Positions 1-9,799 are shown, counted from the first letter of the stretch. The stretch: 64,000 bases of DNA from Wolbachia endosymbiont (group A) of Anomoia purmunda (GCF_947251545.1 NZ_OX366362.1:310001-374000); one strand, 5' to 3'. The notes: generated by a model not told the origin, from the sequence alone. A program made the numbers and translations.

Positions 1-449
1 TGAAAGATTTCTCCATAACCAGCAAGGGAATTTACTCCCTCCTGAATTCTGGCTCCACCAGAGTCATTTAGTCCGATAATTGGAACTCTGGCATTAATTG
101 CCATATCCATAATTTTGCATATTTTTTTTGCATGTGATGCACCAAGTGAACCACCAAAGACAGTAAAATCCTGAGAATAAACAAAAACTTTTCTGCCATA
201 AATAGTACCATGACCAATCACTACTCCATCACCTAAAAAATTAGCATTTTGCATGCCAAAATCATTTGCATGATGTTTTACGAATTTATCGTATTCTGCA
301 AAAGAACTTTCATCGAGCAATATACTGAGCCTTTCTCTAGCAGTTAATTTCCCTTTTTCGTGTTGTTTATTGATTCTGTTAGAACCGCCTCCTTTTTCAG
401 CTTCTAGTGCTTTGGTTTTTAGATTTTCTAGTATTTCAAAGTCTTGCAT
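1..449 (-). CDS. pccB: Propionyl-CoA carboxylase beta chain, N-terminal part (runs off the window)
   Basis: This is the 5' 149 codons of a carboxyltransferase subunit of a biotin-dependent acyl-CoA carboxylase, read on the minus strand from an ATG at 449 and open to the window edge. The translation begins [15 protein letters not shown] and contains [20 protein letters not shown] and, further on, [15 protein letters not shown] and [13 protein letters not shown], which are the hallmarks of the PccB/methylmalonyl-CoA decarboxylase carboxyltransferase family. The enzyme moves the carboxyl group from biotin to propionyl-CoA, giving methylmalonyl-CoA in the cytoplasm. The partner biotin-carrying subunit is not visible here. 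The family call is firm; the substrate (propionyl-CoA rather than another acyl-CoA) is inferred from what Rickettsiales usually carry. Confidence 0.9.
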   Translation of the reverse strand, partial: MQDFEILENLKTKALEAEKGGGSNRINKQHEKGKLTARERLSILLDESSFAEYDKFVKHHANDFGMQNANFLGDGVVIGHGTIYGRKVFVYSQDFTVFGGSLGASHAKKICKIMDMAINARVPIIGLNDSGGARIQEGVNSLAGYGEIF

Positions 450-643
450 ACAATAAAGTAGTTTTCAAATTAGTTGTAGTATACATTACCTTATTGAGCT
501 CATAAAGACTAGATTTTCTTACCAGCTATACACATACAAACCATTTCTGTCATTCTATCCATAGAACCCAGTTTTAAAGGATCTGGGTCAAGCGCACAAC
601 TGTACGAACATTGTGATTTGAGAACAATCTCCGCCAGGAAGGG

Positions 644-751
644 TGTCATCCCAGTGCTTGACACTGGGATCCAGAAAACTTAACTTTAAATGAGCACACC
701 AGGTGAATGTACAATAAGAACTGGATTCCAGCGTCAAGCGCTGGAATGACA
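644..751. repeat. Wolbachia palindromic element (WPE) pair in the 450-775 gap
   Basis: Two inverted 30-bp units (644-674 and 721-751) carry the common core of 'ccagtgcttgacactgg', each itself a near-perfect palindrome. The rest of the gap between pccB and the next gene (450-643) shows no gene or RNA that I can recognise. Confidence 0.85.
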
Positions 752-775
752 ATTTCGGTTGCTTTACTATGTATA

Positions 776-1324
776 TCAACTACTCACACTCTGGTCATTG
801 CTCTTAGGATGCTGGACATTAGCATTGTCTACAGAAGAAAGAGGAGGCTTGCTTTGCACAAAACTTTTAGCAGCTTCAACAACCTTGCTTATACGTGGTT
901 CTTTTTCTAGCTCTTCACGGTACTTTGAGAAGATTTCACAACTTTTATCATCCATATGTACTGTCATTGCACCAAAACTCTCAGCTTTTTTAGAAGATAA
1001 AATCATTTCAATCTTTTCATCATTATCTACTTTAAAAGTCATTTTTACTTTGCCTTTCATATCGCAATATTGTCCGTTTTTTATTCGGATTACATTATCT
1101 CCTTCTCCCATTTGTAATGCACCATATTCTAAGTTCTTAAATTCCTTTAAGTTCATAAATTTTGCAGGAGTGATCACACTTTCTTCTGGACATTTTACGC
1201 AATAAAATGCATTATCTCTTTGTACTACAATATCTTCTTCTTCACCATTTTCAATGCTTTTACGCACAATTTGTCTTAGATCTGACAAGTAGTTGTCGTG
1301 TTTTTTCTGTGTCTTTACTGGCAA
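776..1324 (-). CDS. Hypothetical protein, second gene of a two-gene unit
   Basis: I do not recognise this 182-residue protein. It is hydrophilic, with no signal peptide or membrane segment; four cysteines lie in the middle, two of them as a CVKC pair near residue 43, and the C-terminal 30 residues are Ser/Gln/Asn-rich and look disordered. The start is a TTG at 1324 that overlaps the end of the upstream gene by 10 bp, so the two are probably translated as a coupled pair; the next in-frame ATG is more than 50 codons further in, which makes the overlap start the better choice. The 3' end abuts a palindromic repeat. No function can be assigned. Confidence 0.6.
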   Translation of the reverse strand: MPVKTQKKHDNYLSDLRQIVRKSIENGEEEDIVVQRDNAFYCVKCPEESVITPAKFMNLKEFKNLEYGALQMGEGDNVIRIKNGQYCDMKGKVKMTFKVDNDEKIEMILSSKKAESFGAMTVHMDDKSCEIFSKYREELEKEPRISKVVEAAKSFVQSKPPLSSVDNANVQHPKSNDQSVSS

Positions 1325-1800
1325 TAATTCCCAATTTTTTTGCTCACATCAGTGCCTGTTGAAACTAGAGCGGACATTTCTAACCAAAGAAGCATTAGTT
1401 TGCTTTTTCCAATCTCAGTAACGTTTTTATCTTTATTCATGAGGTGGCATAAAATCCATATCGAAGAATCTATTACTGATGACTTTTCTCCTTCTGAGAA
1501 TATATCAATATGACATGGTATGCTAAACATGCAATTATTCTCTTTTGCGCCTTTTATGGATTTTTGAAATCTCTTTGCTAAGTTTTCTATGGCTTCATCG
1601 TTGGATAGACGTCCCGATTCGTTATATGATATAAAAGCATCATATATTTTATGCAATGTATTTGAGATGTTTTTTTCCATATGTTGATTAACATGTCCAT
1701 ATATTGTCGTCTCTTCCGAACACTCTGTATCTTTATGTATATGATTTTGTTGCTTTAATTCTTCTCTATCTACACTTTCTATTTGCTCTGACACTAGCAT
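1315..1800 (-). CDS. Hypothetical protein, first gene of a two-gene unit
   Basis: This is an unrecognised soluble protein of about 161 residues, rich in Glu, Lys and Ser, with no signal peptide or membrane segment. I place the start at the ATG at 1800 because it sits 5 nt after a perfect AGGAGG ribosome-binding site; the GTG two codons upstream lies inside that site and is unlikely to be used. It overlaps the following gene by 10 bp (stop at 1315, next start at 1324) and is divergent from der, about 130 bp away, so a promoter for each probably lies in 1801-1930. The strong binding site and coupling argue for a real, expressed gene pair. Function is unknown. Confidence 0.65.
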   Translation of the reverse strand: MLVSEQIESVDREELKQQNHIHKDTECSEETTIYGHVNQHMEKNISNTLHKIYDAFISYNESGRLSNDEAIENLAKRFQKSIKGAKENNCMFSIPCHIDIFSEGEKSSVIDSSIWILCHLMNKDKNVTEIGKSKLMLLWLEMSALVSTGTDVSKKIGNYCQ

Positions 1801-1930
1801 AACCACCTCCTATTTTACATAATGAAATAAAAAATTCTAACTATATTATGCTTATATAATCTACGAAGTCAATAGTTAAATTGCAAAATTTTGGTTATAA
1901 TCTACTTTACATAGAAGATGCCCTTGAATT

Positions 1931-3340
1931 ATGCTAAAAATCGCCATAGTAGGCCTACCAAATGCTGGAAAATCGACCCTATTCAACAGATTAGTGGGAA
2001 GAAAAGCGGCAGTAGTGAGTAACATTCCAGGGGTGACGAGAGATAGGCGAGAGGGAATAGGGAGAATTAGCGATTTGGAGTTTAAAGTTATAGATACAGG
2101 AGGATGGAACGACCAAACTAGTTTTTCACTACAAGTTATTGAGCAAATAGAGTTTTCTTTATCCAGTTCAAACATAATTTTCTTTCTTGTTGATGCAAAA
2201 GTGCAAAATGAGCGAAACAAAGAATTTGCAAAGTGGCTGAAGAGAAAAATAAATAAACCTGTAATACTAGTAGCAAATAAATGCGAGAGTCATAAATCCG
2301 AAAATGTTGATTATTTGCAGTTTTTTGATTTTCTTGGCCCGGTATATATCTCAGCCGAGCATAATCTTGGCATGGTTGATCTTTATGATGCGTTGGCTAG
2401 TGTTATTGAAAATATCAGTGCAAATAGTCCTCCTTTCGGTGTCATTCCAGTGCTTGACACTGGAATCCAGAAAAAAAATAGTATGGATCCCAGTGTCAAG
2501 CACTGGGATGACAATAAGAGCTCTAATGAGTCCGGTAAATTAAGAATTTCGATAATCGGTCGCCCAAACGTAGGCAAGTCAACTTTTTTAAATGGTTTAC
2601 TTGCAGAAAACAGACTAATAACAAGTTCAGAGCCAGGTACCACACGTGATTCTGTGGATATTACATATGATCATGATGGAGAGTTAATTACTCTAATTGA
2701 CACTGCCGGAATCCGCAGAAAGGCAAATGTTATAGATGAATTAGAATCAAGATTTGTTGAGAAAAGCATGGAATCAATCAAGCGCTCTCATGTGGTAGTT
2801 TTAATGCTAGACTCCCTAGTTGGTATTGAGCAGCAGGATTTATCAATTGGTGAAGCTGCAATTAAGGGAGGGAAAGGGATTATTGTTGTTTTAAATAAGT
2901 GGGATTTAATAGGTAAGGATGACAGAAGCAAGTTAATAAAATTTGTCAAACAACAGGAAGTGACTCGGTTATTCTTGGAAGTGCCAACTATAACAATTTC
3001 TGCGTTAAAAGGCATGCGCTGCAGTGATGTGATAGATAAGTGTCTTGAAGTGAGTGAATCCTTGAACAAGAAGATCAGCACTGCAAAACTGAATAAGTGG
3101 CTCATAGATACTGTAGGAAAACATTCTCACCCGCTTGTAAAAGGCAAAGCAGTTAAAATGAAGTATATCGCTCAAATTGGTACTAAACCTCCAGCTTTTT
3201 CTTTGATATGTAACATACCTGAAAGTGTTGATGAAAGTTACAAACGCTATTTAATTAATGACCTTAGAAAAAATTTCTTTGCTGAAGGCGTGCCAGTTAG
3301 ATTACTTTTGAAAAAAAATAAAAATCCCTATGTAAAATGA
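1931..3340 (+). CDS. der: Ribosome-assembly GTPase Der (EngA) with in-frame WPE insertion
   Basis: Der has two tandem GTPase domains and a C-terminal KH-like domain and works in 50S ribosomal subunit maturation. The first domain shows GLPNAGKS (residues 8-15), GVTRDRREG, DTGGW and NKCE. The second shows GRPNVGKS (210-217), GTTRDS, DTAG and NKWD, followed by a KH-like tail. In the linker, residues about 170-196 are encoded by a Wolbachia palindromic element (2438-2515) with both inverted halves, read through in frame as VIPVLDTGIQ and later MDPSVKHWDD. All motifs on either side are intact, so the protein is probably functional despite the insertion. It overlaps dsbB by an ATGA junction at 3337-3340. 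Confidence 0.97.
   Translation: MLKIAIVGLPNAGKSTLFNRLVGRKAAVVSNIPGVTRDRREGIGRISDLEFKVIDTGGWNDQTSFSLQVIEQIEFSLSSSNIIFFLVDAKVQNERNKEFAKWLKRKINKPVILVANKCESHKSENVDYLQFFDFLGPVYISAEHNLGMVDLYDALASVIENISANSPPFGVIPVLDTGIQKKNSMDPSVKHWDDNKSSNESGKLRISIIGRPNVGKSTFLNGLLAENRLITSSEPGTTRDSVDITYDHDGELITLIDTAGIRRKANVIDELESRFVEKSMESIKRSHVVVLMLDSLVGIEQQDLSIGEAAIKGGKGIIVVLNKWDLIGKDDRSKLIKFVKQQEVTRLFLEVPTITISALKGMRCSDVIDKCLEVSESLNKKISTAKLNKWLIDTVGKHSHPLVKGKAVKMKYIAQIGTKPPAFSLICNIPESVDESYKRYLINDLRKNFFAEGVPVRLLLKKNKNPYVK
2438..2515. repeat. WPE inserted inside der
   Basis: Two inverted palindromic units separated by a short A-rich spacer, identical in type to the intergenic copies at 644-751. They are read in frame between the two GTPase domains of Der. 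Confidence 0.93.
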
Positions 3341-3858
3341 ATACTCTGCTTTATACTTTCAGGGATAATTTACTTAAAGTTATGTGTAATAATTCCAGAA
3401 TTCCTGCAATCTTTCTGCTGTCGAGTGCCGCTGCTCTAATTTTTGCATATGTGCTAGAATATTTTTTCAACATGCTGCCATGCAAGTTATGTACATACGA
3501 GCAGGTAGTTTACTATGTTGCAGGGTTACTTGCAGTAGTATGCATGCTTAAAGACAACAAAATTCTAATCTATGCAATGTTTTGCAGTTACCTCGTAGGG
3601 GCAATAATATCTTTTTATCATGTAGGTCTTGAACTCCACTTATTTCATGATGTTTTAGGTTGTACAGAGCAAGCAAGTGGTAACGTTAGTATAGAAGAGC
3701 TCAGAAATAATCTACTAAATCCTAATTACTCTCCATCTTGTGACAGACCTCATTACGTTCTAGGTGTTTCCTTAGCAACATGGAATCTAATTTATCTCAT
3801 AGTAGCTCTGTTCGTATCAAGTAAGGTGTGTTGTGGAGAAAGAAAGAAATCTAAATAA
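3337..3858 (+). CDS. dsbB: DsbB-family disulfide bond formation protein
   Basis: This inner-membrane protein probably reoxidises a periplasmic DsbA-type thiol oxidase and passes the electrons to quinone. It is 173 residues with four hydrophobic segments (roughly 22-45, 54-72, 77-98 and 143-163). The first periplasmic loop holds a CKLC pair right after LP (about residues 50-53), matching the LPCxxCxxE signature, and the second loop has further cysteines (GCTEQ and SCDRP) in the places expected for the second redox pair. Its ATG overlaps the der stop by 4 bp and its 3' end overlaps coq7, so the three genes are probably one transcript. The cysteine-rich VirB6 proteins in this window could be among the proteins this system serves; that is inference. 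Confidence 0.88.
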   Translation: MNTLLYTFRDNLLKVMCNNSRIPAIFLLSSAAALIFAYVLEYFFNMLPCKLCTYEQVVYYVAGLLAVVCMLKDNKILIYAMFCSYLVGAIISFYHVGLELHLFHDVLGCTEQASGNVSIEELRNNLLNPNYSPSCDRPHYVLGVSLATWNLIYLIVALFVSSKVCCGERKKSK

Positions 3859-4375
3859 TTTAAGGTACAGCAACAATCAGTTCTTGCAACAGGCAATTAG
3901 AGTAGATCACGCTGGAGAATATGGAGCTATTTGCATTTATTCTGGTCAAAAATTTATTCTTAAAAAATCTTCTATAATCAATGAAATAATTGAAATGGAA
4001 GAGCAGGAAAAAAAGCATTTTCACTATTTTAATGAGAAAATCAAAGAGCAAAAAGTTCGTCCTACTGTTTTGTTGCCAGTTTGGCGTGTTTTAGGAGTGT
4101 CGCTTGGCGTTGCAACTGCCATTATGGGCAAAAAAGCTGCTATGGCTTGCACTGCTGCAGTTGAGGAAGTGATAGGAGAGCATTACAGGGAGCAAGTTTC
4201 ACATTTAGAAGATGGGGAATTAAGAGAAACTATAAGTAAATTTCGCGACGAGGAATTAAAGCACAAAGATATTGCAATTCAGCACAATGCTGAAAGCGCA
4301 TTTGGCTACAACATTTTATCTTCATTCATAAAAACAGGCTGCAAAGCTGCTATTTACTTGTCTAAGTTAATTTAA
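3833..4375 (+). CDS. coq7: Ubiquinone biosynthesis hydroxylase COQ7
   Basis: COQ7 is a diiron monooxygenase that hydroxylates demethoxyubiquinone in the late ubiquinone pathway and associates with the inner membrane. The 180-residue protein shows the expected ligand pattern: E29 in VDHAGEYGA, E59xxH62 in EMEEQEKKHFH, a Glu in AAVEEVIGEHY, and E141xxH144 in FRDEELKHKD. A hydrophobic helix near residues 82-107 fits the membrane-binding surface. The start is a GTG at 3833 lying 26 bp inside dsbB. The partner protein COQ9 is encoded in the same window at 38776-39366, so both halves of the COQ7-COQ9 pair are present. Confidence 0.93.
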   Translation: MEKERNLNNLRYSNNQFLQQAIRVDHAGEYGAICIYSGQKFILKKSSIINEIIEMEEQEKKHFHYFNEKIKEQKVRPTVLLPVWRVLGVSLGVATAIMGKKAAMACTAAVEEVIGEHYREQVSHLEDGELRETISKFRDEELKHKDIAIQHNAESAFGYNILSSFIKTGCKAAIYLSKLI

Positions 4376-4499
4376 CTAAGCAGCTTTCTTAAAGTGTTTT
4401 AAATGTTTTGATAACAATAGAAACCAGAAAGAAATTCAAGTGTAACAATTATTTTATAACTATATTTACATATCACCATTATTAATCAATAATTAGTAT

Positions 4500-4528
4500 T
4501 TGTAAATTAACTATATCCAGAGTATAGG
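4500..4528 (+). promoter_or_regulatory. Possible sigma70-type promoter of the collagen-like gene
   Basis: TTGTAA (4500-4505) and TATAGG (4523-4528) are separated by 17 bp, about 20 bp before the start codon. This is a weak match by eye only. Confidence 0.25.
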
Positions 4529-4547
4529 TTACTAAAGAAGGGTAAAA

Positions 4548-7500
4548 ATGCGTTTTGAATTAGAAGCGGGGGATGCCCCAGGTAAAGACTGTAGTAACGC
4601 ACCTCGTTATGTGATAACTACTAAAGTAAGAGTAAATAGCGAAACAACAGTTAGTCTGCCTACTACATCTTATGTCATTATTGATGAGCCTACTTATCGG
4701 GATTTTATTGTAATTGACTCGGGCCATCATGTAGAGAAGGTACTAAATGTTTTACATAGAGAGCTACAATTAAAGCTAGAAAGAGTGGAAAATGATTACA
4801 AGTTAGCTTTAGTTACTGATTCAGGTGAACCTTACTATTATTACTACAATGGCAATGATACTTGTATAGATACTATTGATCGTATATCTCAGTCCAGCAC
4901 AAATGGTACACACGTTCGTGTATATGATTATGACACATGTTCTATAGCGTTTAAATCTCTTGAAAGTAGTAGGGTTTTAATAGATCCAAAAGATGTAATA
5001 AGTAGTAAAAATATGAGTCTTATTGGCAATAGACTTGATATACGAATTGGAGACAATGTTTTTAAAGAATCGCAATATAAATACAAATTTTATAAGAGCA
5101 TTGAAATACATAACTCCGCTGGTAGTAAGGTTGGTATGTTGAATAATGTTGTTCCAATATTCGATCGGAGAGATGATAATTTCAAATTATTTCCTTTTCA
5201 TGAAATAGAGAGATTGGATGTGAAAAATAGCTATTTCGCAGCAAAAAAGTTAGGCAGCAATTACGTTGGTTGTATATCAGACGAAAATAGCAAATGTAAG
5301 AATTTTTATGGTTTAAAACCTGATTTTGTAGGATATAACTACAGCCATAACTCAGATTTATATCCTTATTATTATAACTTAGAAAATTTTGGTAACTTTT
5401 TGGAGGTTGATATGAAACTTGGAGAACTTATAGATTTAGAAGAAAGAGTTAAACGTTTAGAGGATGTGATTGAGGATTTACAGCGAAAAGAAAAAATTCC
5501 TGGACCAAAGGGTGAGCCAGGTGATAAAGGTCTTCAAGGTGATGATGGTTTTCATGGTTTTCCAGGCCGTAAAGGTGAGCCAGGTGATAAAGGTCTTCAA
5601 GGTGATGATGGTCTTCATGGTTTTCCAGGCCGTAAAGGTGAGCCAGGTGATAAAGGTCCAAAGGGTGATAAAGGAGATATAGATTTTAGAGGTTGGGGAG
5701 GTCCTCCAGGTATAAAAGGTGAGCAGGGCAAGCCGGGAAGCGATGCAAAGCCCAAGGATGTGGCAGCTATTTTATTATCAAGTGAACAAGAAAGATTCAG
5801 ACAAGTGCTATTTGGTACGCCTATAACTGAATTAAAAGGTAAAACACTTGAGGAGTTTATTATTCAAGACATGCCGAAGGGCATTGCAAATGATGAAAAT
5901 TTTAGAAAAAGTATAAAGGGTGAAAAAGGTGAGCAAGGGTTAAAAGGAGAAGTTGGTCTTCAAGGTCCAGTAGGTCCAAAAGGTGAGCAAGGTCTTCCAG
6001 GTCTAGGTGGTGTTCCAGGTTCTCCAGGTGAAAAAGGTGAGCAAGGGTTAAAAGGAAAAGATGGTCTGCAGGGGGATAAAGGTCTAAAAGGTGAGTCCAG
6101 TGCACCAGGACGACCAGGGTTAGATGGACAACCAGGAATAAAAGGTGATCAAGGTATAAAAGGTGAAATTGGTCCTCATGGTCCTGTAGGTCCGAAAGGC
6201 GTTAATGGTACGCAAGGTCTTCCAGGCGAAAAAGGCTTGCAGGGAATAAAAGGTGATCAAGGAGATATGGGTGTAAAAGGAGTTGATGGATTGAAAGGAA
6301 ATGCTGGGGAAAAGGGTAATAAAGGTGAGCCGGGTGCTGGTCCTCGAGGTTCAACAGGCCAACCAGGTCAATCAGGACCTCCTGGTTTGCGAGGTCATCC
6401 AGGAGAGAAAGGAAGTATTGGCGATCAAGGCCCCAAAGGTTCTATAGGTAATCAAGGACAGAAAGGTGAAAGGGGCTCAGAAGGTAAAAGGGGCCAACCA
6501 GGTCACCCAGGTGCTCTAGGTAATAAAGGAGATACAGGTCCGGTAGGTCCTAAAGGTGAAATTGGAGCGCCGGGTACGGCTGGACTAAAAGGAGAAATCG
6601 GTCCACAAGGCTTGAATGGCACGCAAGGTCTTCCAGGTGCTCAAGGTTTGCAAGGAGAAAAAGGTGCTCAAGGAATACAAGGTCCTATGGGCTTTAATGG
6701 TACACAAGGTCTTCCAGGTGCTCAAGGTTTGCAAGGAGAAAAAGGTGCTCAAGGAATACAAGGTCCTATGGGCTTCAATGGTACACAAGGTGTACAAGGA
6801 CAAAAAGGTGATCTTGGTCCTCAAGGTTTGAAGGGTACACAAGGGGAGAAAGGTGATCAAGGTCCAAGGGGTTCCAATGGCACACAAGGTATACAAGGAC
6901 AAAAAGGTGATCTTGGTCTTCAAGGCTTGAAGGGTGAACAAGGTAATGTTGGATTGCCAGGAATGGGTGGATTACCAGGAATACCTGGAATAAAAGGAGA
7001 TAAAGGTGAAGTTGGATTACCAGGAACTTCTGGGCTCAAAGGTGAAGTTGGTTTGCAAGGTTCAAAGGGAGATGAGGGGGAAAATGGAACGCCGGGAATA
7101 GATGGGATAAAAGGCGAGCGAGGAAATACTGGGATGCCAGGTGTGAATGGATCAAAAGGGGAAAAAGGTGATGTTGGATTGCCAGGAATGCCTGGTCCTC
7201 AAGGTCTGTTGGGTCCTAAAGGGGATAAGGGTGAAATTGGAGCACCAGGAGCAAATGGATTACCAGGAATGCCTGGAATTCTGGGTCCAAAGGGGGAAAG
7301 AGGTGATGTTGGACTGCCAGGAATGGATGGAATGGGTGCTGCAGAGGCTGATCAGTTTTTGCGCAAGATGAATCAAACAAAAATTGAAATTCAGAATGCT
7401 AAAAAGGCAGCAGAAGATGCTAAAAGTGCTTCTGAAAGCTCTGCTCAAAAAGCTCAAGACGCTGAAGGTAAGGTTACAAAACTGCACACTGAAGTGATGA

Positions 7501-8354
7501 ATTTAACAAAGAAAGCTGAAACTTTAAGCAACGCTGCCAAAGGGTTCGCAAGGAACGCATCTATATCAACAAAAAATGCTGAAGCTCTTTATGGTCAAGT
7601 AAAAGATATATTTTGTAAGACAAACCCTGCAGACCAAATCTGTCCTGTATCTAGAAAGAAGAGGGAAGCTAAAAGTTTAAACAATCAACCAGTGACAAGT
7701 GGAGCAAGTAGGTCATCTTCGTGGATAAATGTTTTTGCTAATACTATGATTGATGCTGCTCAAGGTGCTTATCAATTCATCTCTTCTTCTTTCAAACCTG
7801 CTATAGGTTATGATAGCTCTCAACCTTCTAAAGCTGTGACAACTCAAGATGTTGATATAAACGGTACACTTTTATTGTTAGATGTATTTATAAGGAAAAT
7901 TACAGGTCAAAAGTATATTTCTACAACAAACCAGCCTACATTTTCGCTAGAAGAGCTAAATTGCTATGCATCTATTATAACAGAGTTTGAGGGAGCACTA
8001 AAATATGCAGCGGTTAAATCTGGCATATCATTAAAAAACTTAAGTTTTAATTCTGTATCAGTACAATCAGCTATATTCGAATACATAAATAAAGGTCAGT
8101 ATTCAAAAATACCAAAGATTCTGTACTCATCTGTAAAAGAGGCTTGTCCAAACTACAAACAAACTGATAAATTTTTGGCTATTTTTAAAGACCGTATGGA
8201 AAGAACATTAGAAAACAATGAGCAACAAAGGGGGTTTGTTAATATTGAGAAAACAGCAACAGATAACGAGCAGCCAAGGAGTTTTATGAGCGATGTTACT
8301 CCTCCAAGTAGTTTCAAGGCGATTGATCTGAAGGCTGTTAATTGTTTAAGGTAA
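4548..8354 (+). CDS. Giant collagen-like (Gly-X-Y) protein
   Basis: This is a 1268-residue protein whose function I cannot name. Residues 1-295 form a non-repetitive, Tyr/Asp/Asn-rich N-terminal region without a signal peptide. Residues 296-317 look like a short coiled coil ([16 protein letters not shown]). Collagen-type Gly-X-Y triplets run from about 318 to 400, are interrupted by a predicted globular insert (about 402-455), and resume from 456 to about 930. A long Ala/Lys-rich probable coiled coil follows (930-1010), then a C-terminal region of about 250 residues. Triplets are rich in GEK, GDK, GLP and NGT. A 63-bp unit is repeated near 5515-5640 and an 81-bp unit (27 residues) near 6610-6790, showing growth by tandem duplication. 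AAGGG precedes the ATG. The next gene begins 4 bp after its stop. Trimerisation and export are inferred, not shown. Confidence 0.9.
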   Translation: MRFELEAGDAPGKDCSNAPRYVITTKVRVNSETTVSLPTTSYVIIDEPTYRDFIVIDSGHHVEKVLNVLHRELQLKLERVENDYKLALVTDSGEPYYYYYNGNDTCIDTIDRISQSSTNGTHVRVYDYDTCSIAFKSLESSRVLIDPKDVISSKNMSLIGNRLDIRIGDNVFKESQYKYKFYKSIEIHNSAGSKVGMLNNVVPIFDRRDDNFKLFPFHEIERLDVKNSYFAAKKLGSNYVGCISDENSKCKNFYGLKPDFVGYNYSHNSDLYPYYYNLENFGNFLEVDMKLGELIDLEERVKRLEDVIEDLQRKEKIPGPKGEPGDKGLQGDDGFHGFPGRKGEPGDKGLQGDDGLHGFPGRKGEPGDKGPKGDKGDIDFRGWGGPPGIKGEQGKPGSDAKPKDVAAILLSSEQERFRQVLFGTPITELKGKTLEEFIIQDMPKGIANDENFRKSIKGEKGEQGLKGEVGLQGPVGPKGEQGLPGLGGVPGSPGEKGEQGLKGKDGLQGDKGLKGESSAPGRPGLDGQPGIKGDQGIKGEIGPHGPVGPKGVNGTQGLPGEKGLQGIKGDQGDMGVKGVDGLKGNAGEKGNKGEPGAGPRGSTGQPGQSGPPGLRGHPGEKGSIGDQGPKGSIGNQGQKGERGSEGKRGQPGHPGALGNKGDTGPVGPKGEIGAPGTAGLKGEIGPQGLNGTQGLPGAQGLQGEKGAQGIQGPMGFNGTQGLPGAQGLQGEKGAQGIQGPMGFNGTQGVQGQKGDLGPQGLKGTQGEKGDQGPRGSNGTQGIQGQKGDLGLQGLKGEQGNVGLPGMGGLPGIPGIKGDKGEVGLPGTSGLKGEVGLQGSKGDEGENGTPGIDGIKGERGNTGMPGVNGSKGEKGDVGLPGMPGPQGLLGPKGDKGEIGAPGANGLPGMPGILGPKGERGDVGLPGMDGMGAAEADQFLRKMNQTKIEIQNAKKAAEDAKSASESSAQKAQDAEGKVTKLHTEVMNLTKKAETLSNAAKGFARNASISTKNAEALYGQVKDIFCKTNPADQICPVSRKKREAKSLNNQPVTSGASRSSSWINVFANTMIDAAQGAYQFISSSFKPAIGYDSSQPSKAVTTQDVDINGTLLLLDVFIRKITGQKYISTTNQPTFSLEELNCYASIITEFEGALKYAAVKSGISLKNLSFNSVSVQSAIFEYINKGQYSKIPKILYSSVKEACPNYKQTDKFLAIFKDRMERTLENNEQQRGFVNIEKTATDNEQPRSFMSDVTPPSSFKAIDLKAVNCLR
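6610..6790 (+). repeat. 81-bp tandem repeat within the collagen-like gene
   Basis: Two almost identical 81-bp copies, each encoding 27 residues (nine Gly-X-Y triplets starting [11 protein letters not shown]), lie in direct tandem with one or two base differences. This marks recent in-frame expansion of the triple-helix region. Confidence 0.9.
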
Positions 8355-8358
8355 TAGT

Positions 8359-9693
8359 ATGGGAAATACATTTAGAATAGATAATAAAGATCTGTTCTAT
8401 AAGAAGCTGATTAAACTTCCTACTGCATATTACAGATTAGAGATTAATAACAACAAGTATACTATCCATTCACACATTGGTACGGCTGAGTTGGGTGATA
8501 CTATTAGTGATGTAAAGTTACAGAGGCAGGGTGATGAAATAGTTTTATGTAAGGGAAACTCGCCTCTGAAAGTAAAAAAAGGTAACAAAGAACAGAACCT
8601 TATTATAGAACAAGAGGACATTATAGGTGAAAATAAAGGTAAGATCATACAAAGTCTTCAAACAGAAGAAATATCTGTTACGTTGCAGAACATAACAGAT
8701 ACTATTTCACATTTTGGTGTTGGGTTATCGTTTATGAACGATGACGGAACTACGTTAACTGGAGTACTAAACTTTATTAATTTTTATGATGAAAATGATC
8801 CAGTACTCAACAAGATTAAAGAGGAAAAAGGTGGACTTTATTTTACAATAAAAGATGACAATATCTATATATCAGATAAGGATGGAGCTTGTGTTTCAAT
8901 ATATGATAAAGATAACTGCTATCAGTATCAATATAAACAAAATACATGTGATGTATTAACAATAAGTGATGTATCAACAATAATAGGCAATTTAACCGAG
9001 ACTAACAACGAAAAGCAGAAATTCACTTTGCAAAAAGGGGAAGAATTATCGCCTGATATCTATGAAGCAAATATTGCTTTGAATGATAAGCCCATAGCTA
9101 CTTTACCAAAAATAGGTTACTACATGCTCGATGATCAATTGATTATGCGTAATCATGTTACACAAGAGAAGGTAGTTATCCCAAGAGATTTTCACTATTT
9201 AAAAGCTATTAAATTTAATAATGATGATTATAAATTAACGTTTTGTAATTTTTTAGGTAATGAATTCTTTGAATACAAAAAATACGATCCTCAGTATTCG
9301 AACGTTTCAGACGAATATAAATTCATCAGTTTAAATTGTGCGAAAAAAGAATGTAATCCGAATCTTTGGGAATTATTTAGCCACCGGCCATCGTTTTTTA
9401 TTACAGAAGAATCTCCTGAACCAGGCTCTCCAGGTCACTATTCAGTTGCCGTGTTCGAATTCATAAGTGGTAAAAAAGGTAGAAAAATGGCTACATTAAT
9501 TGATGAATTTGGTTATTTTGACAAAGATAATAAGTTTTACTATTGCGATTATCATAAAAAAACGGAATATGATACTTATGATTCTTCTGAGATTAGTCCA
9601 AAAAAAGTATATACATGGACAGATGAAAATAGCGAATTTTATTTTGCAAAAGATGACAATATAGTTCTTCATACTATTCCAGAATTATTGTAG
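8359..9693 (+). CDS. Companion protein of the collagen-like protein, unknown function
   Basis: This 444-residue protein is not one I recognise. It has no signal peptide or membrane segment and is rich in Asp, Lys, Tyr and Asn, suggesting beta structure. It starts 4 bp after the collagen-like gene and is surely co-transcribed with it. Its middle section appears to be related to the N-terminal region of that protein: both have a VYDxDxC/IYDxDNC segment followed about 20 residues later by a DV-S...IGN-L segment, and then a stretch with a GYYML or GMLNN turn and a run of acidic and aromatic residues. I judged this by eye and it could be weak. A short Pro-Gly stretch (EPGSPGH) near residue 355 is the only collagen-like trace. 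The likely role is as a partner or diverged duplicate of the upstream protein. Confidence 0.75.
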   Translation: MGNTFRIDNKDLFYKKLIKLPTAYYRLEINNNKYTIHSHIGTAELGDTISDVKLQRQGDEIVLCKGNSPLKVKKGNKEQNLIIEQEDIIGENKGKIIQSLQTEEISVTLQNITDTISHFGVGLSFMNDDGTTLTGVLNFINFYDENDPVLNKIKEEKGGLYFTIKDDNIYISDKDGACVSIYDKDNCYQYQYKQNTCDVLTISDVSTIIGNLTETNNEKQKFTLQKGEELSPDIYEANIALNDKPIATLPKIGYYMLDDQLIMRNHVTQEKVVIPRDFHYLKAIKFNNDDYKLTFCNFLGNEFFEYKKYDPQYSNVSDEYKFISLNCAKKECNPNLWELFSHRPSFFITEESPEPGSPGHYSVAVFEFISGKKGRKMATLIDEFGYFDKDNKFYYCDYHKKTEYDTYDSSEISPKKVYTWTDENSEFYFAKDDNIVLHTIPELL

Positions 9694-9799
9694 TTATGCG
9701 CACCAAGTTAAGGGAGAATGAAGCGAAAGAGGGATAGGCTATAGGATGACAGAAGTTGGCTTTATTAGCTATAGGTGGTATGATACTTAGTCAATTTAG

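Noticed and set aside
759..1205. A 148-codon plus-strand frame opposite the hypothetical gene at 776-1324.
   Set aside because: It mirrors the minus-strand gene, has no ribosome-binding site, and its Ser/Leu/Ile-rich composition is typical of an antisense shadow.
6585..6941. Antisense frame through the collagen repeats, giving a Leu/Thr-rich repetitive protein.
   Set aside because: It arises because Gly-X-Y codons read backwards lack stops; it has no start context and mirrors the sense repeats exactly.
7654..7680. A basic RKKR stretch in the collagen-like protein, resembling a furin cleavage site.
   Set aside because: Short basic runs are common in Lys-rich proteins, and nothing shows that the protein meets a host protease; I did not list it as a finding.
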